NCBI GenBank assembly: GCA_025057995.1 | Contig: JANXEW010000007.1 | Span: forward strand, 1-64,000 | Direction: 5' to 3' | Length of the DNA: 64,000 bases | Origin: Thermofilaceae archaeon | GTDB lineage: Archaea > Thermoproteota > Thermoprotei > Thermofilales > Thermofilaceae | In this document: piece after piece, positions 53,486 through 62,393 of the stretch | How positions within the stretch are numbered: the stretch's first letter is position 1 | Layout of the letters: each line of letters opens with the position of its first letter | Translations under genes and position numbers: made by a program | The notes under the pieces: generated by a model | Told to the model about the DNA's origin: nothing | The model's database searches: none | The model's input: the letters and a program-made list of their open reading frames with translations, nothing else

Positions 53486-54694
53486 CTAAATGTGTTGAAC
53501 TCTTCTCCCAGCTTTTCCCATTACAATTTTTCTCAATAAAGCTTGGAATGTCCTACTAAGCGGGTCCCCTAGAGAAGGTGCTTGTGGGTCAAGCGGGCAG
53601 AAGGCTCTGGCTAGCTCGTCGATCTTTGCCCGGGAAACTACGGCATGGTAAAGCATGCCCAGAAGTATGGAACTCTCGGCGTCTACTTGTGCTTGCACTC
53701 CAAGTAGAAGTCCCTGCTTAGAGGCTATGGCCTTTATCACGGTATTGCTCCAGCGCCCCCATCCTCTGATCCGCGTTACTACAGGGTTCAGCTTCAGTTC
53801 TGCCGCCTCCTTTTGCGTAAAACCAAACGATGCGAATACAACGTCGTCAAGTCTAGCAGCATAGTACCGTCTTAAGCTTGGGGCTCGCATATCTACCAGT
53901 CCCATGGCAAAGTTAAAGGCTTGGAGTAGGACTTCTTCCTCACTTCTGACCGTGTGGAATATACCCTCTGGCTCCTTGACCATTGTGGCCAGACCTATTG
54001 CATAAAGGGCATCATTTACCAGGGCTTTGCCCAAGGCATCGACTTGAACAAATTCCGCCCGCCTCTTTAGAAAGGGATTTGAGGGTATCCATCCTCCTCC
54101 GAAATTAACAATTAGGGTATAGTGAGAAGGGATCTCAGGTACTAGTTTGACACCTTTAGTCTCTAATCGCTTAGTTAGTAGGCCGGTGAAATCTTCATCA
54201 AACTCGCCTGTGTGCCAGACAAGTTTGGGTTTCACCCCTACATTTAATAAGGCGTCTACAAGTGGAAGAGCTGCTATACCTCCCGTAACCACTATATCGT
54301 TTATGTACGCAAGCTTTTCGCTTAGTTCTTCAGCATCCTCTGGGTATAGTAGGTTAATAGTGCGATCATCTGAAGGCGCTAGCTCAGGCCAAACCGAAAT
54401 GAGAACTAAAGGATTTGTGTAAACCCTCCTTTTTACAGATATTTCATATTTTTCTTCAACCACGACGTCCGACGCTGAAACTATCCTAACTAAATCGGAT
54501 GTCTCGAGTAACCTTCCGCTGATCAAGAATGGCTCTTCAAGGAGACCCACCGCATAATAGGGTAGTAGACTTCTAGCGTAACCTGGTGTCTTACTTCTAC
54601 TTACAACAACTACCTCGCCCCTTCTAATAAGTTTCCTGTATGTATGGGCCGCAAAACAGGCTCCCAGGTCGTCGTCGAAAACGATCACGTTCAC
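53486..54694 (-). CDS. Degenerate pyridine nucleotide-disulfide oxidoreductase-like protein
   Basis: The 402-residue protein follows the CoA-disulfide reductase/NADH oxidase layout. The C-terminal dimerisation domain is clear (FGFTQKEAAELKLNPVVTRI, KQGLLLGVQAQVDAESSILL and the final proline-rich CPLDPQAPSLGDPLSRTFQA). The first Rossmann fold reads VIVFDDDLGACFAAHTYRKL and the second VVTGGIAALPLVDALLNVGV, and both lack the GxGxxG pattern. No active-site cysteine pair is visible. It may bind FAD weakly or not at all, or be a structural or regulatory relic. It is divergent from YchF. Confidence 0.7.
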   Translation of the reverse strand: MNVIVFDDDLGACFAAHTYRKLIRRGEVVVVSRSKTPGYARSLLPYYAVGLLEEPFLISGRLLETSDLVRIVSASDVVVEEKYEISVKRRVYTNPLVLISVWPELAPSDDRTINLLYPEDAEELSEKLAYINDIVVTGGIAALPLVDALLNVGVKPKLVWHTGEFDEDFTGLLTKRLETKGVKLVPEIPSHYTLIVNFGGGWIPSNPFLKRRAEFVQVDALGKALVNDALYAIGLATMVKEPEGIFHTVRSEEEVLLQAFNFAMGLVDMRAPSLRRYYAARLDDVVFASFGFTQKEAAELKLNPVVTRIRGWGRWSNTVIKAIASKQGLLLGVQAQVDAESSILLGMLYHAVVSRAKIDELARAFCPLDPQAPSLGDPLSRTFQALLRKIVMGKAGRRVQHI

Positions 54695-54747
54695 AAAGGT
54701 TTAGACCGCTAAGACTTTAAAACAAGTATCCTCCTTCGTTTCAGCTT

Positions 54748-55965
54748 ATGCCAAAGTCGTTCGGCGTGCAAGTAGGAATCGTAGGCAAACCAAACACAGG
54801 GAAAAGTACTTTCTTTGCAGCCGTTACGCTTCAGGACGTAAAAATAGCTCCGTATCCCTTTACAACAATTGAACCGAACGTGGGCATCGGATATGTAAAG
54901 GTAAAGTGTGTATGTGAAGAATTAGGCGTCAGAGACAACCCTGTAAACTCCTTCTGTGTCAAGGGCTGGAGGTTTGCTCCAATTGAACTGATAGACGTTG
55001 CGGGTCTTGTACCAGATGCTTGGCAGGGGCGGGGGCTAGGAAACAGATTTCTTGATCATTTGAGAAGAGCTGATGCCCTAATTCATGTAGTTGACGCTTC
55101 CGGGTCTACGGACGCCGAGGGGAGACCGGTTGAACCAGGTTCTTATGATCCGCTTAAGGATGTTGAGTTCTTAGAAAGGGAGCTAGACATGTGGATTTTT
55201 GAAATGCTCGAAAGAGAATGGAAGCGATTTGCAATGAGTGTTGAAGCTACGGGTGCCAAATTAGACGAGGAAATATACAGGAGACTGAGCGGGTTAGAAG
55301 TCAACCGAGATGCAATAAGCGAAGCTATTGAGGCAGCCGACCTCGTCGGAAAGAAACCCTCTCTCTGGTCTGCAGAAGATATACTTCGCTTCGTCAGAGA
55401 GACAAGGATTAGAGCTAAGCCCATGATCATAGCAGCTAATAAAGCCGATATGCCCTCATCTAAAGCGAATGTTGAGCGAATGCGAGAGAAACTTAAGAAT
55501 CGTTATTTTGTAATACCCACATCCGCGGAAGCTGAGTTAGCCCTCAGAAAAGCTTCCGCGGCAGGTCTGATAAAGTACGTGCCCGGCGATAAAGACTTCG
55601 AAGTTTTAGGCAAGTTGTCAGCTAAACAGGAAATGGCTTTAGAGTATATTCGAAAGAATGTGTTGGAAACCTGGGGTTCAACAGGAGTACAAGACGCAAT
55701 AAACTCCACCGTTTTGGAAGTCTTGGGGTACGTAGCCGTGTTTCCCGTAGCTGATGATCAAAAATTGACGGACAGCGAAGGCAGGGTATTACCTGAGATC
55801 TACCTCATGAAGCGGGGATCCACGGCTCGCGATCTAGCCTATGCGGTTCACAGCGATCTAGGTGATAAGTTCATAGCAGCTGTTGATGTTAAAACCAAGA
55901 AGCGTATAGGAGCTAGTTCACCTTTATATCATCGAATGGTACTTCGCGTGATAGCTGGACGTTGA
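54748..55965 (+). CDS. ychF: YchF-type GTP-binding protein (OLA1/YchF)
   Basis: The 405-residue protein has an Obg-like GTPase domain (GIVGKPNTGKSTFFAAVTLQ, PYPFTTIEPN, DVAGLVPDAWQGRGLGNRFL, NKAD) and a helical insert. The C-terminal TGS domain includes VFPVADDQKLTDSEGRVLPE and DLAYAVHSDLGDKFIAAVD. YchF proteins prefer ATP and bind ribosomes. The start at ATG 54748 directly precedes the G1 motif. It is divergent from the flavoprotein-like gene. Confidence 0.93.
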   Translation: MPKSFGVQVGIVGKPNTGKSTFFAAVTLQDVKIAPYPFTTIEPNVGIGYVKVKCVCEELGVRDNPVNSFCVKGWRFAPIELIDVAGLVPDAWQGRGLGNRFLDHLRRADALIHVVDASGSTDAEGRPVEPGSYDPLKDVEFLERELDMWIFEMLEREWKRFAMSVEATGAKLDEEIYRRLSGLEVNRDAISEAIEAADLVGKKPSLWSAEDILRFVRETRIRAKPMIIAANKADMPSSKANVERMREKLKNRYFVIPTSAEAELALRKASAAGLIKYVPGDKDFEVLGKLSAKQEMALEYIRKNVLETWGSTGVQDAINSTVLEVLGYVAVFPVADDQKLTDSEGRVLPEIYLMKRGSTARDLAYAVHSDLGDKFIAAVDVKTKKRIGASSPLYHRMVLRVIAGR

Positions 55966-56027
55966 ATAAAACAGTATGTTTAAAAAACGATGTTTGTCGC
56001 AGCTAAGGCGTTAAAGGGTGCTAGACA

Positions 56028-56870
56028 GTGTATTTAGTTGACCTCAGAGACATTTATTTCAAGTACCTAGGAGATGAGGACTACGCATTAAAAGGGGTCA
56101 CGCTGACTGCAAGGCCAGGAGAGTTCATACTTCTTGCAGGCCCCTCCGGCTGTGGCAAAAGCACTCTACTTAGGGTCCTTAATGGTCTCGTGCCTCACTT
56201 TTACGAAGGTGAATTTAAAGGCGAAGCGTACGTTGCAGGCCTGGACGTGAGGAGCACACCTACCTACGCTCTTGCTAAGCATGTGGGGATGGTTTTTCAA
56301 GATCCAGAAAATCAACTCTTTCTATCAAGTGTGGAAAGGGAGATAGCATTCAGCCTAGAAAACTTGGGTCTTTCTCGAAACGAAATAAAGAAAAGAGTTA
56401 ACGAAGTACTAGAGATTTTCGGTTTAGAGCATATTCGCCATAGAGCCCCATATGAGCTCAGTGGAGGGCAGCAGCAAAAAGTGGCTTTAGCTACAGTAAT
56501 GGCTCTTGAGCCCCAGATACTCGCTTTAGATGAACCCACAGCTAATCTGGACCCTTTAAGTGCATTGGAGGTTCTTACTCTCGTACATGGCCTAGTTAAG
56601 AAGAAGGGGATATTAGCGATAGTAGTTGAACATAGATTAGAGATCGCGCTTAGGTTTGCAACGAGAATGCTCGTGATGAACAAGGGCCATATAGTGGCTG
56701 ACGGCAAGCCCGAAGCAATTCTGCCACAAGTCCGGCATTTAATCGGGTATCCGCCTGTAGTCATAGCCCACCTGTTACTTTCACGAAAAGGGTTAGCAGG
56801 TGATGGCATACCTCTTACGCCTGAGGACTTGGCAGCAAAGATCATAGAGGTGGTAAAATGGAGGCGATAG
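56028..56870 (+). CDS. ECF transporter ATPase EcfA (first)
   Basis: The 280-residue ATPase has Walker A AGPSGCGKSTLL (near residue 40), the Q-loop FQDPENQLFLSSVEREIAF, signature ELSGGQQQK and Walker B ILALDEPTANLD. It belongs to the energy-coupling factor vitamin and metal transporters. The start is GTG 56028. It overlaps the second ATPase by 13 bases. No S component (substrate-binding membrane protein) is near. Confidence 0.92.
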   Translation: MYLVDLRDIYFKYLGDEDYALKGVTLTARPGEFILLAGPSGCGKSTLLRVLNGLVPHFYEGEFKGEAYVAGLDVRSTPTYALAKHVGMVFQDPENQLFLSSVEREIAFSLENLGLSRNEIKKRVNEVLEIFGLEHIRHRAPYELSGGQQQKVALATVMALEPQILALDEPTANLDPLSALEVLTLVHGLVKKKGILAIVVEHRLEIALRFATRMLVMNKGHIVADGKPEAILPQVRHLIGYPPVVIAHLLLSRKGLAGDGIPLTPEDLAAKIIEVVKWRR

Positions 56871-57688
56871 TAGTTGACGATATCCACTTTTCCTATAATG
56901 GTGTGCCTGTGCTTAAGGGCGTTTCTTTTACAATCAAAATGGGGCAAGTAGTAGCGATCATGGGTGAAAATGGTGCTGGCAAGACGACATTAATTAAACA
57001 TTTTATAGGATTATTAAAGCCAGATGTGGGAAGGGTACTTGTTTTTGGAACCGATACTCGTGAAGCTAGCGTAGCTCAGCTGGCAAAACGAGTCGGCATA
57101 GTTTTTCAAAATCCCGACCACCAGTTGTTTGCTGAAAGTGTTGAAGAGGAGATCTTTTTCACTCTCGAGAACATGGGTTATACGTTGAGTGAGGCTAAGG
57201 CTATTTGTGATACCATTCTCAAAACATTCGAACTGGACCGTTACAGAAATAGATCGCCCTATAGCTTAAGTATAGGTGAGAGAAAACGTTTAACGATAGC
57301 TGCTGTTCTATGCTACAACCCTGACGTAGTAGTTCTCGATGAACCTACAGCTGGCCAGGACTATTACAACAAGTCCAAGCTATCTCGTTTAATAACTCAG
57401 CTAAAAAGACAAGGGAGAGGTGTAGTGGTAGTAACTCACGACGTTGAATTTGCCGCCCAAACAGTTGAGCGTGTTATCCTAGTGGCTAATGGACAAGTGA
57501 TCCAAGATGGACCGGCTCAAGATATTCTGACGGATGCAGCTTTGTTACAGAAGGCGCGATTGCTCCCCCCTCAAATTCCAGTAGCTGCTTCAAAGCTTAT
57601 GGCCAATGGAATTAGATTATCTGCGAAGCCTTTGCTTGCCGGTGGTCTATACACGATGCTTGTAGAAATGTTCAACCATTCGGGGTGA
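56858..57688 (+). CDS. ECF transporter ATPase EcfA (second)
   Basis: The 276-residue ATPase has Walker A MGENGAGKTTLIKHF, Q-loop FQNPDHQLFAESVEEEIFF and Walker B VVVLDEPTAGQD. Its signature is YSLSIGERKRL, where the usual LSGGQ is changed to LSIGE. It forms the partner half of the heterodimer with the first ATPase. It overlaps the EcfT gene by four bases. Confidence 0.91.
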   Translation: MEAIVVDDIHFSYNGVPVLKGVSFTIKMGQVVAIMGENGAGKTTLIKHFIGLLKPDVGRVLVFGTDTREASVAQLAKRVGIVFQNPDHQLFAESVEEEIFFTLENMGYTLSEAKAICDTILKTFELDRYRNRSPYSLSIGERKRLTIAAVLCYNPDVVVLDEPTAGQDYYNKSKLSRLITQLKRQGRGVVVVTHDVEFAAQTVERVILVANGQVIQDGPAQDILTDAALLQKARLLPPQIPVAASKLMANGIRLSAKPLLAGGLYTMLVEMFNHSG

Positions 57689-58476
57689 CAGCTTTGGGTT
57701 CAGTACTAGATATTTTCAAATACAGAAGGAAAGAAACTTTCTTACATTCGCTTGATCCCAGGAGCAAATTCCTTCTATTAGTGGTGTTAAGTGTCGCATC
57801 TTTAGCTCTTAACGATGTTTTTTCTTTACTTTTATTGTTAACTATAGAGATAGTATTGTTAGCTATTTCCAAGTCGTTAAATGAATGGATAAGATCTTTA
57901 AGAGGATTAGCTATGTTGTTACTTATGATTTTTATACTTAATTTTTTAACTTTACCCAGTGGCAGGCTTTTTACATCCATAACAATGGTTTTACGTTTTG
58001 TATGTTTGACATCGGCTTTCTCAATATTCTTTCTAACAACAACTGCTGATGAGTTAGCAAATGCTTTGGAAGTTTCAGGGGTACCCCGTGAGTATAGTAT
58101 GATGTTCACGATGTCTCTTCGCTTCGTTCCATCTCTAGCTAAAGATCTGCAGACTGTAATAGATGCTTTGAGAAGCAGAGGTTTAGAACTGGAGGGAGGC
58201 AGAATAAAGGAGCGTATAAAAAACTACACGCATCTGTTAGTTCCACTAATTGTGTATGAGCTTAGAAGAAGTCTGATGGTTGCTGAAGCTCTGGAAGCGC
58301 GCGGCTTTGGCGCAGTGAAGAAAGTGAAGCCATACGTGGAACTCAGGCTACGGCGAAGGGATTACTCAATCATTTTTATTAGTTTGGCTGGTCTTTTTAT
58401 GTTGTTGTGGTTTATCCTAAGCGGGAGATATGCTATGTTTACGAGTGCGGTACGGTATCTCTTTCCAGAGTTTTAG
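57685..58476 (+). CDS. ECF transporter T component (EcfT)
   Basis: The 263-residue membrane protein has about five hydrophobic segments and the two Ala/Ser-Arg-Gly motifs, ALRSRGLE and ALEARGFG. These act as coupling helices to the ATPases. It starts at GTG 57685, overlapping the second ATPase. Together A-A-T form the shared energy module. The substrate specificity depends on S components encoded elsewhere. Confidence 0.92.
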   Translation: MTALGSVLDIFKYRRKETFLHSLDPRSKFLLLVVLSVASLALNDVFSLLLLLTIEIVLLAISKSLNEWIRSLRGLAMLLLMIFILNFLTLPSGRLFTSITMVLRFVCLTSAFSIFFLTTTADELANALEVSGVPREYSMMFTMSLRFVPSLAKDLQTVIDALRSRGLELEGGRIKERIKNYTHLLVPLIVYELRRSLMVAEALEARGFGAVKKVKPYVELRLRRRDYSIIFISLAGLFMLLWFILSGRYAMFTSAVRYLFPEF

Positions 58477-58516
58477 CACATACACACATTTAATAAGATA
58501 ATGTAATAGCCATCAT

Positions 58517-59455
58517 GTGAAAATACTAGTCTGTGACCCGATGCCCGAGGACTTTAAAAAAATCTTGGAAGACAAGGGCTATGAGGTATGTTATCTTCTC
58601 AAACAGTCATCAAGTACATTAAAGGAAGTCATAAGCGAGTACGATGCTGTAGTTGTCAGAAGCTCCACTAAAATCACGAGCGATATAATTGAAGCTGGGA
58701 GCAAGCTTAAGGTCATAGCCAGGGCCGGTGCGGGTTTGGACAATATAGACGTTGAAGCAGCCAATAAGAAAGGCATCCGAGTTATCAACGTCCCTGAAGC
58801 TGTTGCAAACGCTGTAGCTGAGCTTACATTAGGGTTGATACTATCCTTACTACGATCCTTGCCGAACGCTGTGGAGAGTCTACGCATGGCCAGGTGGGAA
58901 AAACATACTTTCATCGGACGGGAGCTAGCGGGGATGACTGTTGGCGTAGTAGGAATGGGCAACATAGGTTCACTTGTAGCTAAAAAGCTGTTAGCCCTCG
59001 GTGCAAACGTAATAACTTACAGACGTAATAAATTGCTACTTGAAAGCGACTCAGCAAAAATAGGAGCTAGATCAGCAAAGAGTCTGGAGGAACTACTAAA
59101 GGTCAGCGAGATCGTGACTTTGCATGTACCCTACACTAAGGAAACACATCATCTACTAAATTCAAAGAATATTACCTTAATGCAGAAAGGATCCTATCTA
59201 GTTAACACATCGCGCGCCTGGGTTGTTGAAGGGAAAGCTTTGATTAAAGCGTTAAGTGATGGGACGTTTGAAGGGGTCGCGATCGATGTACACTATAACG
59301 AGCCACCACAGGAGGATTGGGAATGGCAACTTATAAGGCATCCAAAAGTTATCGCCACTCCTCACATTGGGGCACAGACATGGGAAGCTAGAACTAGAAC
59401 CTCTATACTTCTTGCAGAGAAGCTAGCGTACGAGTTACAGAAAGCGAAGTCTTAA
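58517..59455 (+). CDS. D-2-hydroxyacid dehydrogenase (3-phosphoglycerate dehydrogenase-like)
   Basis: The 312-residue protein has the NAD-binding VGVVGMGNIGSLVAKKL motif, ARAGAGLDNID with the catalytic arginine, NEPPQEDWE with the glutamate and PHIGAQT with the histidine. It resembles the short SerA type without ACT domains. An unusual feature is NTSRAWVVEG, where most relatives have NTARGG. It probably oxidises 3-phosphoglycerate or a related 2-hydroxyacid. No other serine genes are adjacent. Confidence 0.89.
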   Translation: MKILVCDPMPEDFKKILEDKGYEVCYLLKQSSSTLKEVISEYDAVVVRSSTKITSDIIEAGSKLKVIARAGAGLDNIDVEAANKKGIRVINVPEAVANAVAELTLGLILSLLRSLPNAVESLRMARWEKHTFIGRELAGMTVGVVGMGNIGSLVAKKLLALGANVITYRRNKLLLESDSAKIGARSAKSLEELLKVSEIVTLHVPYTKETHHLLNSKNITLMQKGSYLVNTSRAWVVEGKALIKALSDGTFEGVAIDVHYNEPPQEDWEWQLIRHPKVIATPHIGAQTWEARTRTSILLAEKLAYELQKAKS

Positions 59456-59485
59456 ATAATGTTGATGACAGCAGGCGTGAACCGT

Positions 59486-60016
59486 ATGGGGTACTATAAG
59501 TACGTTGCAGAGCTCTGGAAGAAACCTAGGAGAGGTCCACTTGTAGAACTTTATAGGAAGAGAATGATAGAATGGAGAAACCAGCCAACGGTGGTTAGAG
59601 TCGAAAGACCAACTCGCATTAATAGGGCAAGAGCTTTAGGTTACAAAGCTAAACCGGGATTTATAATTGCGAGGGTGAGAGTTAGAAAGGGCGGTCTTAA
59701 CAGACAAAGACCACGCTCAGGTCGGAGACCGAAGAGGATGGGAGTATACGGCTATGCGCCGCACAAGGGCTCTCAGTTAATTGCTGAAGAACGCGCTGCT
59801 AGAAAGTTTCCCAACCTAGTGGTGATTGGCTCATACTGGGTCGGGGAGGATGGAATGTACGAGTGGTACGAGGTAGTGATGGTGGATCCAAACAACCCCT
59901 GCGTGAAAAGTGATCCTGAGAGAAACTGGGTAAGTGGTGTTGAAACAAGGCGCTACTACTCACGTGAGGTTCAAAAAGTATTAGAAAAAATCAAAAAACA
60001 AATGGGAAATGCCTGA
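59486..60016 (+). CDS. rpl15e: 50S ribosomal protein L15e
   Basis: From ATG 59486 the protein has 176 residues with [40 protein letters not shown] and [20 protein letters not shown]. It overlaps the DUF54 gene by eight bases. It heads the conserved set L15e-DUF54-Rpp30-Pop5-proteasome alpha. Confidence 0.96.
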   Translation: MGYYKYVAELWKKPRRGPLVELYRKRMIEWRNQPTVVRVERPTRINRARALGYKAKPGFIIARVRVRKGGLNRQRPRSGRRPKRMGVYGYAPHKGSQLIAEERAARKFPNLVVIGSYWVGEDGMYEWYEVVMVDPNNPCVKSDPERNWVSGVETRRYYSREVQKVLEKIKKQMGNA

Positions 60017-60455
60017 TCCCGTTCTATCTGTTGAGATAAGTGTCTTTTGCCATGCAACCGAAGAGCTAGATAAGGTTAAACAGGCGATTCTGAGAATACT
60101 TCCTGAAGATTTGCGATCAATATATGAAGGAAAGCTTAACGTAAACATGCTTGAAGGATATTACGGTAACCCAGTGTTCTCGCTTAAATTACGAATTGAT
60201 GAAAGAACACATGCCAGTACTGTTGTCAAGTGGATGCTTGAACATTTGAACTTAGATGATATACAGATGCTAAGCAATGAGCTTGAAAAACGCTTAGATA
60301 GTTCAGGTAATCTTTATCTTAGGTTTGATAAACAATATGCATTCTTAGGGAAAATAAAAATTTATGAAGGTGACGATGTCATAAAAGTAAAAGTAAAGTT
60401 TTCTCAACAGGCCCGAAGAGGGATATTGGAAAAGGGTTTAAAGGCGATCAGATGA
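60009..60455 (+). CDS. DUF54 family RNA-binding protein
   Basis: The 148-residue protein matches DUF54, often annotated as an RNA-binding or exosome-associated protein. It has [38 protein letters not shown] and [14 protein letters not shown]. It overlaps L15e by eight bases and Rpp30 by four, in an order conserved in archaea. Confidence 0.88.
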   Translation: MPDPVLSVEISVFCHATEELDKVKQAILRILPEDLRSIYEGKLNVNMLEGYYGNPVFSLKLRIDERTHASTVVKWMLEHLNLDDIQMLSNELEKRLDSSGNLYLRFDKQYAFLGKIKIYEGDDVIKVKVKFSQQARRGILEKGLKAIR

Positions 60456-61207
60456 CTAGATGTTTCTATGACCTAATGGTTTTCATTCATGTTTTATCAT
60501 CTCAAAATGCTTTTCGACAGATTCGCAAGTTGGGTTTTTCAGGCGTTGGAGCTGCCGTGAGCGCAAAAAATTTAATTGAACAACCCTCAGAAATACTAAA
60601 AAGACTCAATGAGTTAAGAGATTCGGGAAAGCTGGAAGATGTAGATGTTGTTACCCGCTTAGCAATTGATACGCATGTCGAGACGGGCTTTTTAAAACGT
60701 CTTCTGCAGAAGTGGAGAAGGCGAGTTGAAATAATATCGGTTCATGCTTTAAGTAGGGAACTAACAGCTCTGGCTTGTAGAGACACTCGAATAGATATAG
60801 TGACGTTAGTGCCTGGAGCTAGAGTCTTTAAAGGAGATATTTGGTACATGAAAGAGTATGGAAAACGGCTAGAATTATTGTTAAATCCTCTTCAAGAAGC
60901 AGACATAGTTTCCAGATCGAAGGCGCTAGCATACTACAGTACTATAATAAATCTAGTAGATAAAAAAAGTGAATTACAACAGTCCTTAATTTTCTCGTCA
61001 GGAGCGATGAATATTTGTCAATTAAGAGATCCAAGAGCTTTGGTTTCTCTTCTAAAATTTTTAGGTCTATCAACCAATGCTTCCCTTGATACAGTATCAA
61101 CAAATGTATTAAAATTAGTATCAGAGTGTCGCGATAAGCTTTCAGGAATCGTGCCGGTGAGAGGTGTACGAATAATTTCACGTGAGGATATGCCTGGCAG
61201 CGTTTAG
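60452..61207 (+). CDS. rnp3: RNase P protein Rpp30 (component 3)
   Basis: The 251-residue TIM-barrel-like protein matches archaeal Rpp30: FYDLMVFIHVLSSQNAFRQI, VVTRLAIDTHVETGFLK, RVEIISVHALSRELTALACR and LQQSLIFSSGAMNICQLRDP. It forms a pair with Pop5 in RNase P. The Pop5 gene starts 15 bases after its stop. Confidence 0.92.
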   Translation: MTRCFYDLMVFIHVLSSQNAFRQIRKLGFSGVGAAVSAKNLIEQPSEILKRLNELRDSGKLEDVDVVTRLAIDTHVETGFLKRLLQKWRRRVEIISVHALSRELTALACRDTRIDIVTLVPGARVFKGDIWYMKEYGKRLELLLNPLQEADIVSRSKALAYYSTIINLVDKKSELQQSLIFSSGAMNICQLRDPRALVSLLKFLGLSTNASLDTVSTNVLKLVSECRDKLSGIVPVRGVRIISREDMPGSV

Positions 61208-61222
61208 GGGGATTTTTAACCG

Positions 61223-61534
61223 ATGCGCTTAGCTACGAAGTTTCGTTATGTTGTGGCTCGAACATTTGTTGATGAAGATCAATTAAAGGTAAAGCTGATA
61301 GCAGCCGTTATGGAACTCGCTGGCATTAAAGGTTTAGCCGAAACAGGACCAGTGGTAGTGTACTCAGACCCTACCAAGAAAATTGTTGTAATAAGGGTGA
61401 GAAGGAATGGGTTAGTCCTTTTTAAAGCATCTCTTGCCATGTATAGAGATCCAATAGTCACTATCCTAAAGGTGACAGGTACCCTAAGGAAGGCTATCAG
61501 GTTAGCAAATTCATTAGAACCAGAGGGTAGTTAA
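61223..61534 (+). CDS. rnp2: RNase P protein Pop5 (component 2)
   Basis: The 103-residue protein has LATKFRYVVARTFVDEDQLK, the AAVMELAGIKGLAETGPVVV core and VVIRVRRNGLVLFKASLAMY. It is the Rpp30 partner that places the RNase P RNA catalytic core. It lies between Rpp30 and proteasome alpha. Confidence 0.92.
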   Translation: MRLATKFRYVVARTFVDEDQLKVKLIAAVMELAGIKGLAETGPVVVYSDPTKKIVVIRVRRNGLVLFKASLAMYRDPIVTILKVTGTLRKAIRLANSLEPEGS

Positions 61535-61599
61535 GCGTTTATTAGTTTCGGAGGCTAAAGCTTTAAAATGAGTGTATAGAGGTTTAAGTGGTGAGCTGA

Positions 61600-62313
61600 A
61601 TGTTCACGCCTCCCGGTGTGGGTTATGATAGAGCTGTAGCGCTTTTCTCTCCAGATGGAAGATTGTTTCAAGTGGAATATGCACATGAAGCAGTTAGAAA
61701 GGGGTCGATAACGCTCGGCATCAAAACTTTCGAGGGTATCTTGCTTGTAGCTGAGAGGAGGCAACCCTCAAACCTCGCAGAGAGTGCTGAAAAAATCAAA
61801 AAAGTCGATGATCATATGGGTCTGGCTTTCTCCGGTTTATTCGGAGATGCCAGAGTTCTAATAGATGACGCCAGAGTTTACGCTCAAGTATATAGGTTAA
61901 CCTATGGGGAGCGCATCCCCGTTGAGTTGCTTGCTAAAAGAATTTGCGACATTAAACAGGTTTACACGCAACATGGGGGAGTTAGACCTTTCGGCGTTTC
62001 TTTCCTGATAGGCGGTGTCGATAGGCGGGGACCTCATCTCATAATGACCGATCCAGGAGGTAGCTATATGAGCTACAAAGCTACAGCTGTTGGCGCCAAT
62101 TCTCAGATGGCGATGGAATTGCTTGAACAGATGTACAATGATAAAATAGGGTTAGAGGATGCCATATCACTCGCGCTAAGGATTCTCGATAAGGCTATTG
62201 AAGGAGGAGTAACCCCCTCTAAGGTTGAAATGGGCATCATCACGGTGAAGGACCAAACTTTCAGAGTTGCAACACAGGAGGAGATAGCTGGGTACCTGAG
62301 TGTACTTAAGTAG
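61600..62313 (+). CDS. psmA: Proteasome alpha subunit
   Basis: The 237-residue protein begins with GVGYDRAVALFSPDGRLFQV, the YSPEGRL-type alpha signature, then EYAHEAVRKGSITLGIKTFE. RPFGVSFLIGGVDRRGPHLI is also typical. It forms the outer rings of the 20S particle. It follows Pop5 after 65 bases; the SBDS and exosome genes that often follow are absent. Confidence 0.95.
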   Translation: MFTPPGVGYDRAVALFSPDGRLFQVEYAHEAVRKGSITLGIKTFEGILLVAERRQPSNLAESAEKIKKVDDHMGLAFSGLFGDARVLIDDARVYAQVYRLTYGERIPVELLAKRICDIKQVYTQHGGVRPFGVSFLIGGVDRRGPHLIMTDPGGSYMSYKATAVGANSQMAMELLEQMYNDKIGLEDAISLALRILDKAIEGGVTPSKVEMGIITVKDQTFRVATQEEIAGYLSVLK

Positions 62314-62393
62314 TTTGGCGTCACAGTTCCGTGGGGATGAAGAAGGTTTCGCGCCTTGAACTGTGATAAGAGGCTCTTGTGCAACCGACCCTG

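Noticed and set aside
56028-58476. Search for an S component next to the ECF genes
   Set aside because: The three genes overlap without gaps and the next genes are YchF upstream and a dehydrogenase downstream, so no S component is here.
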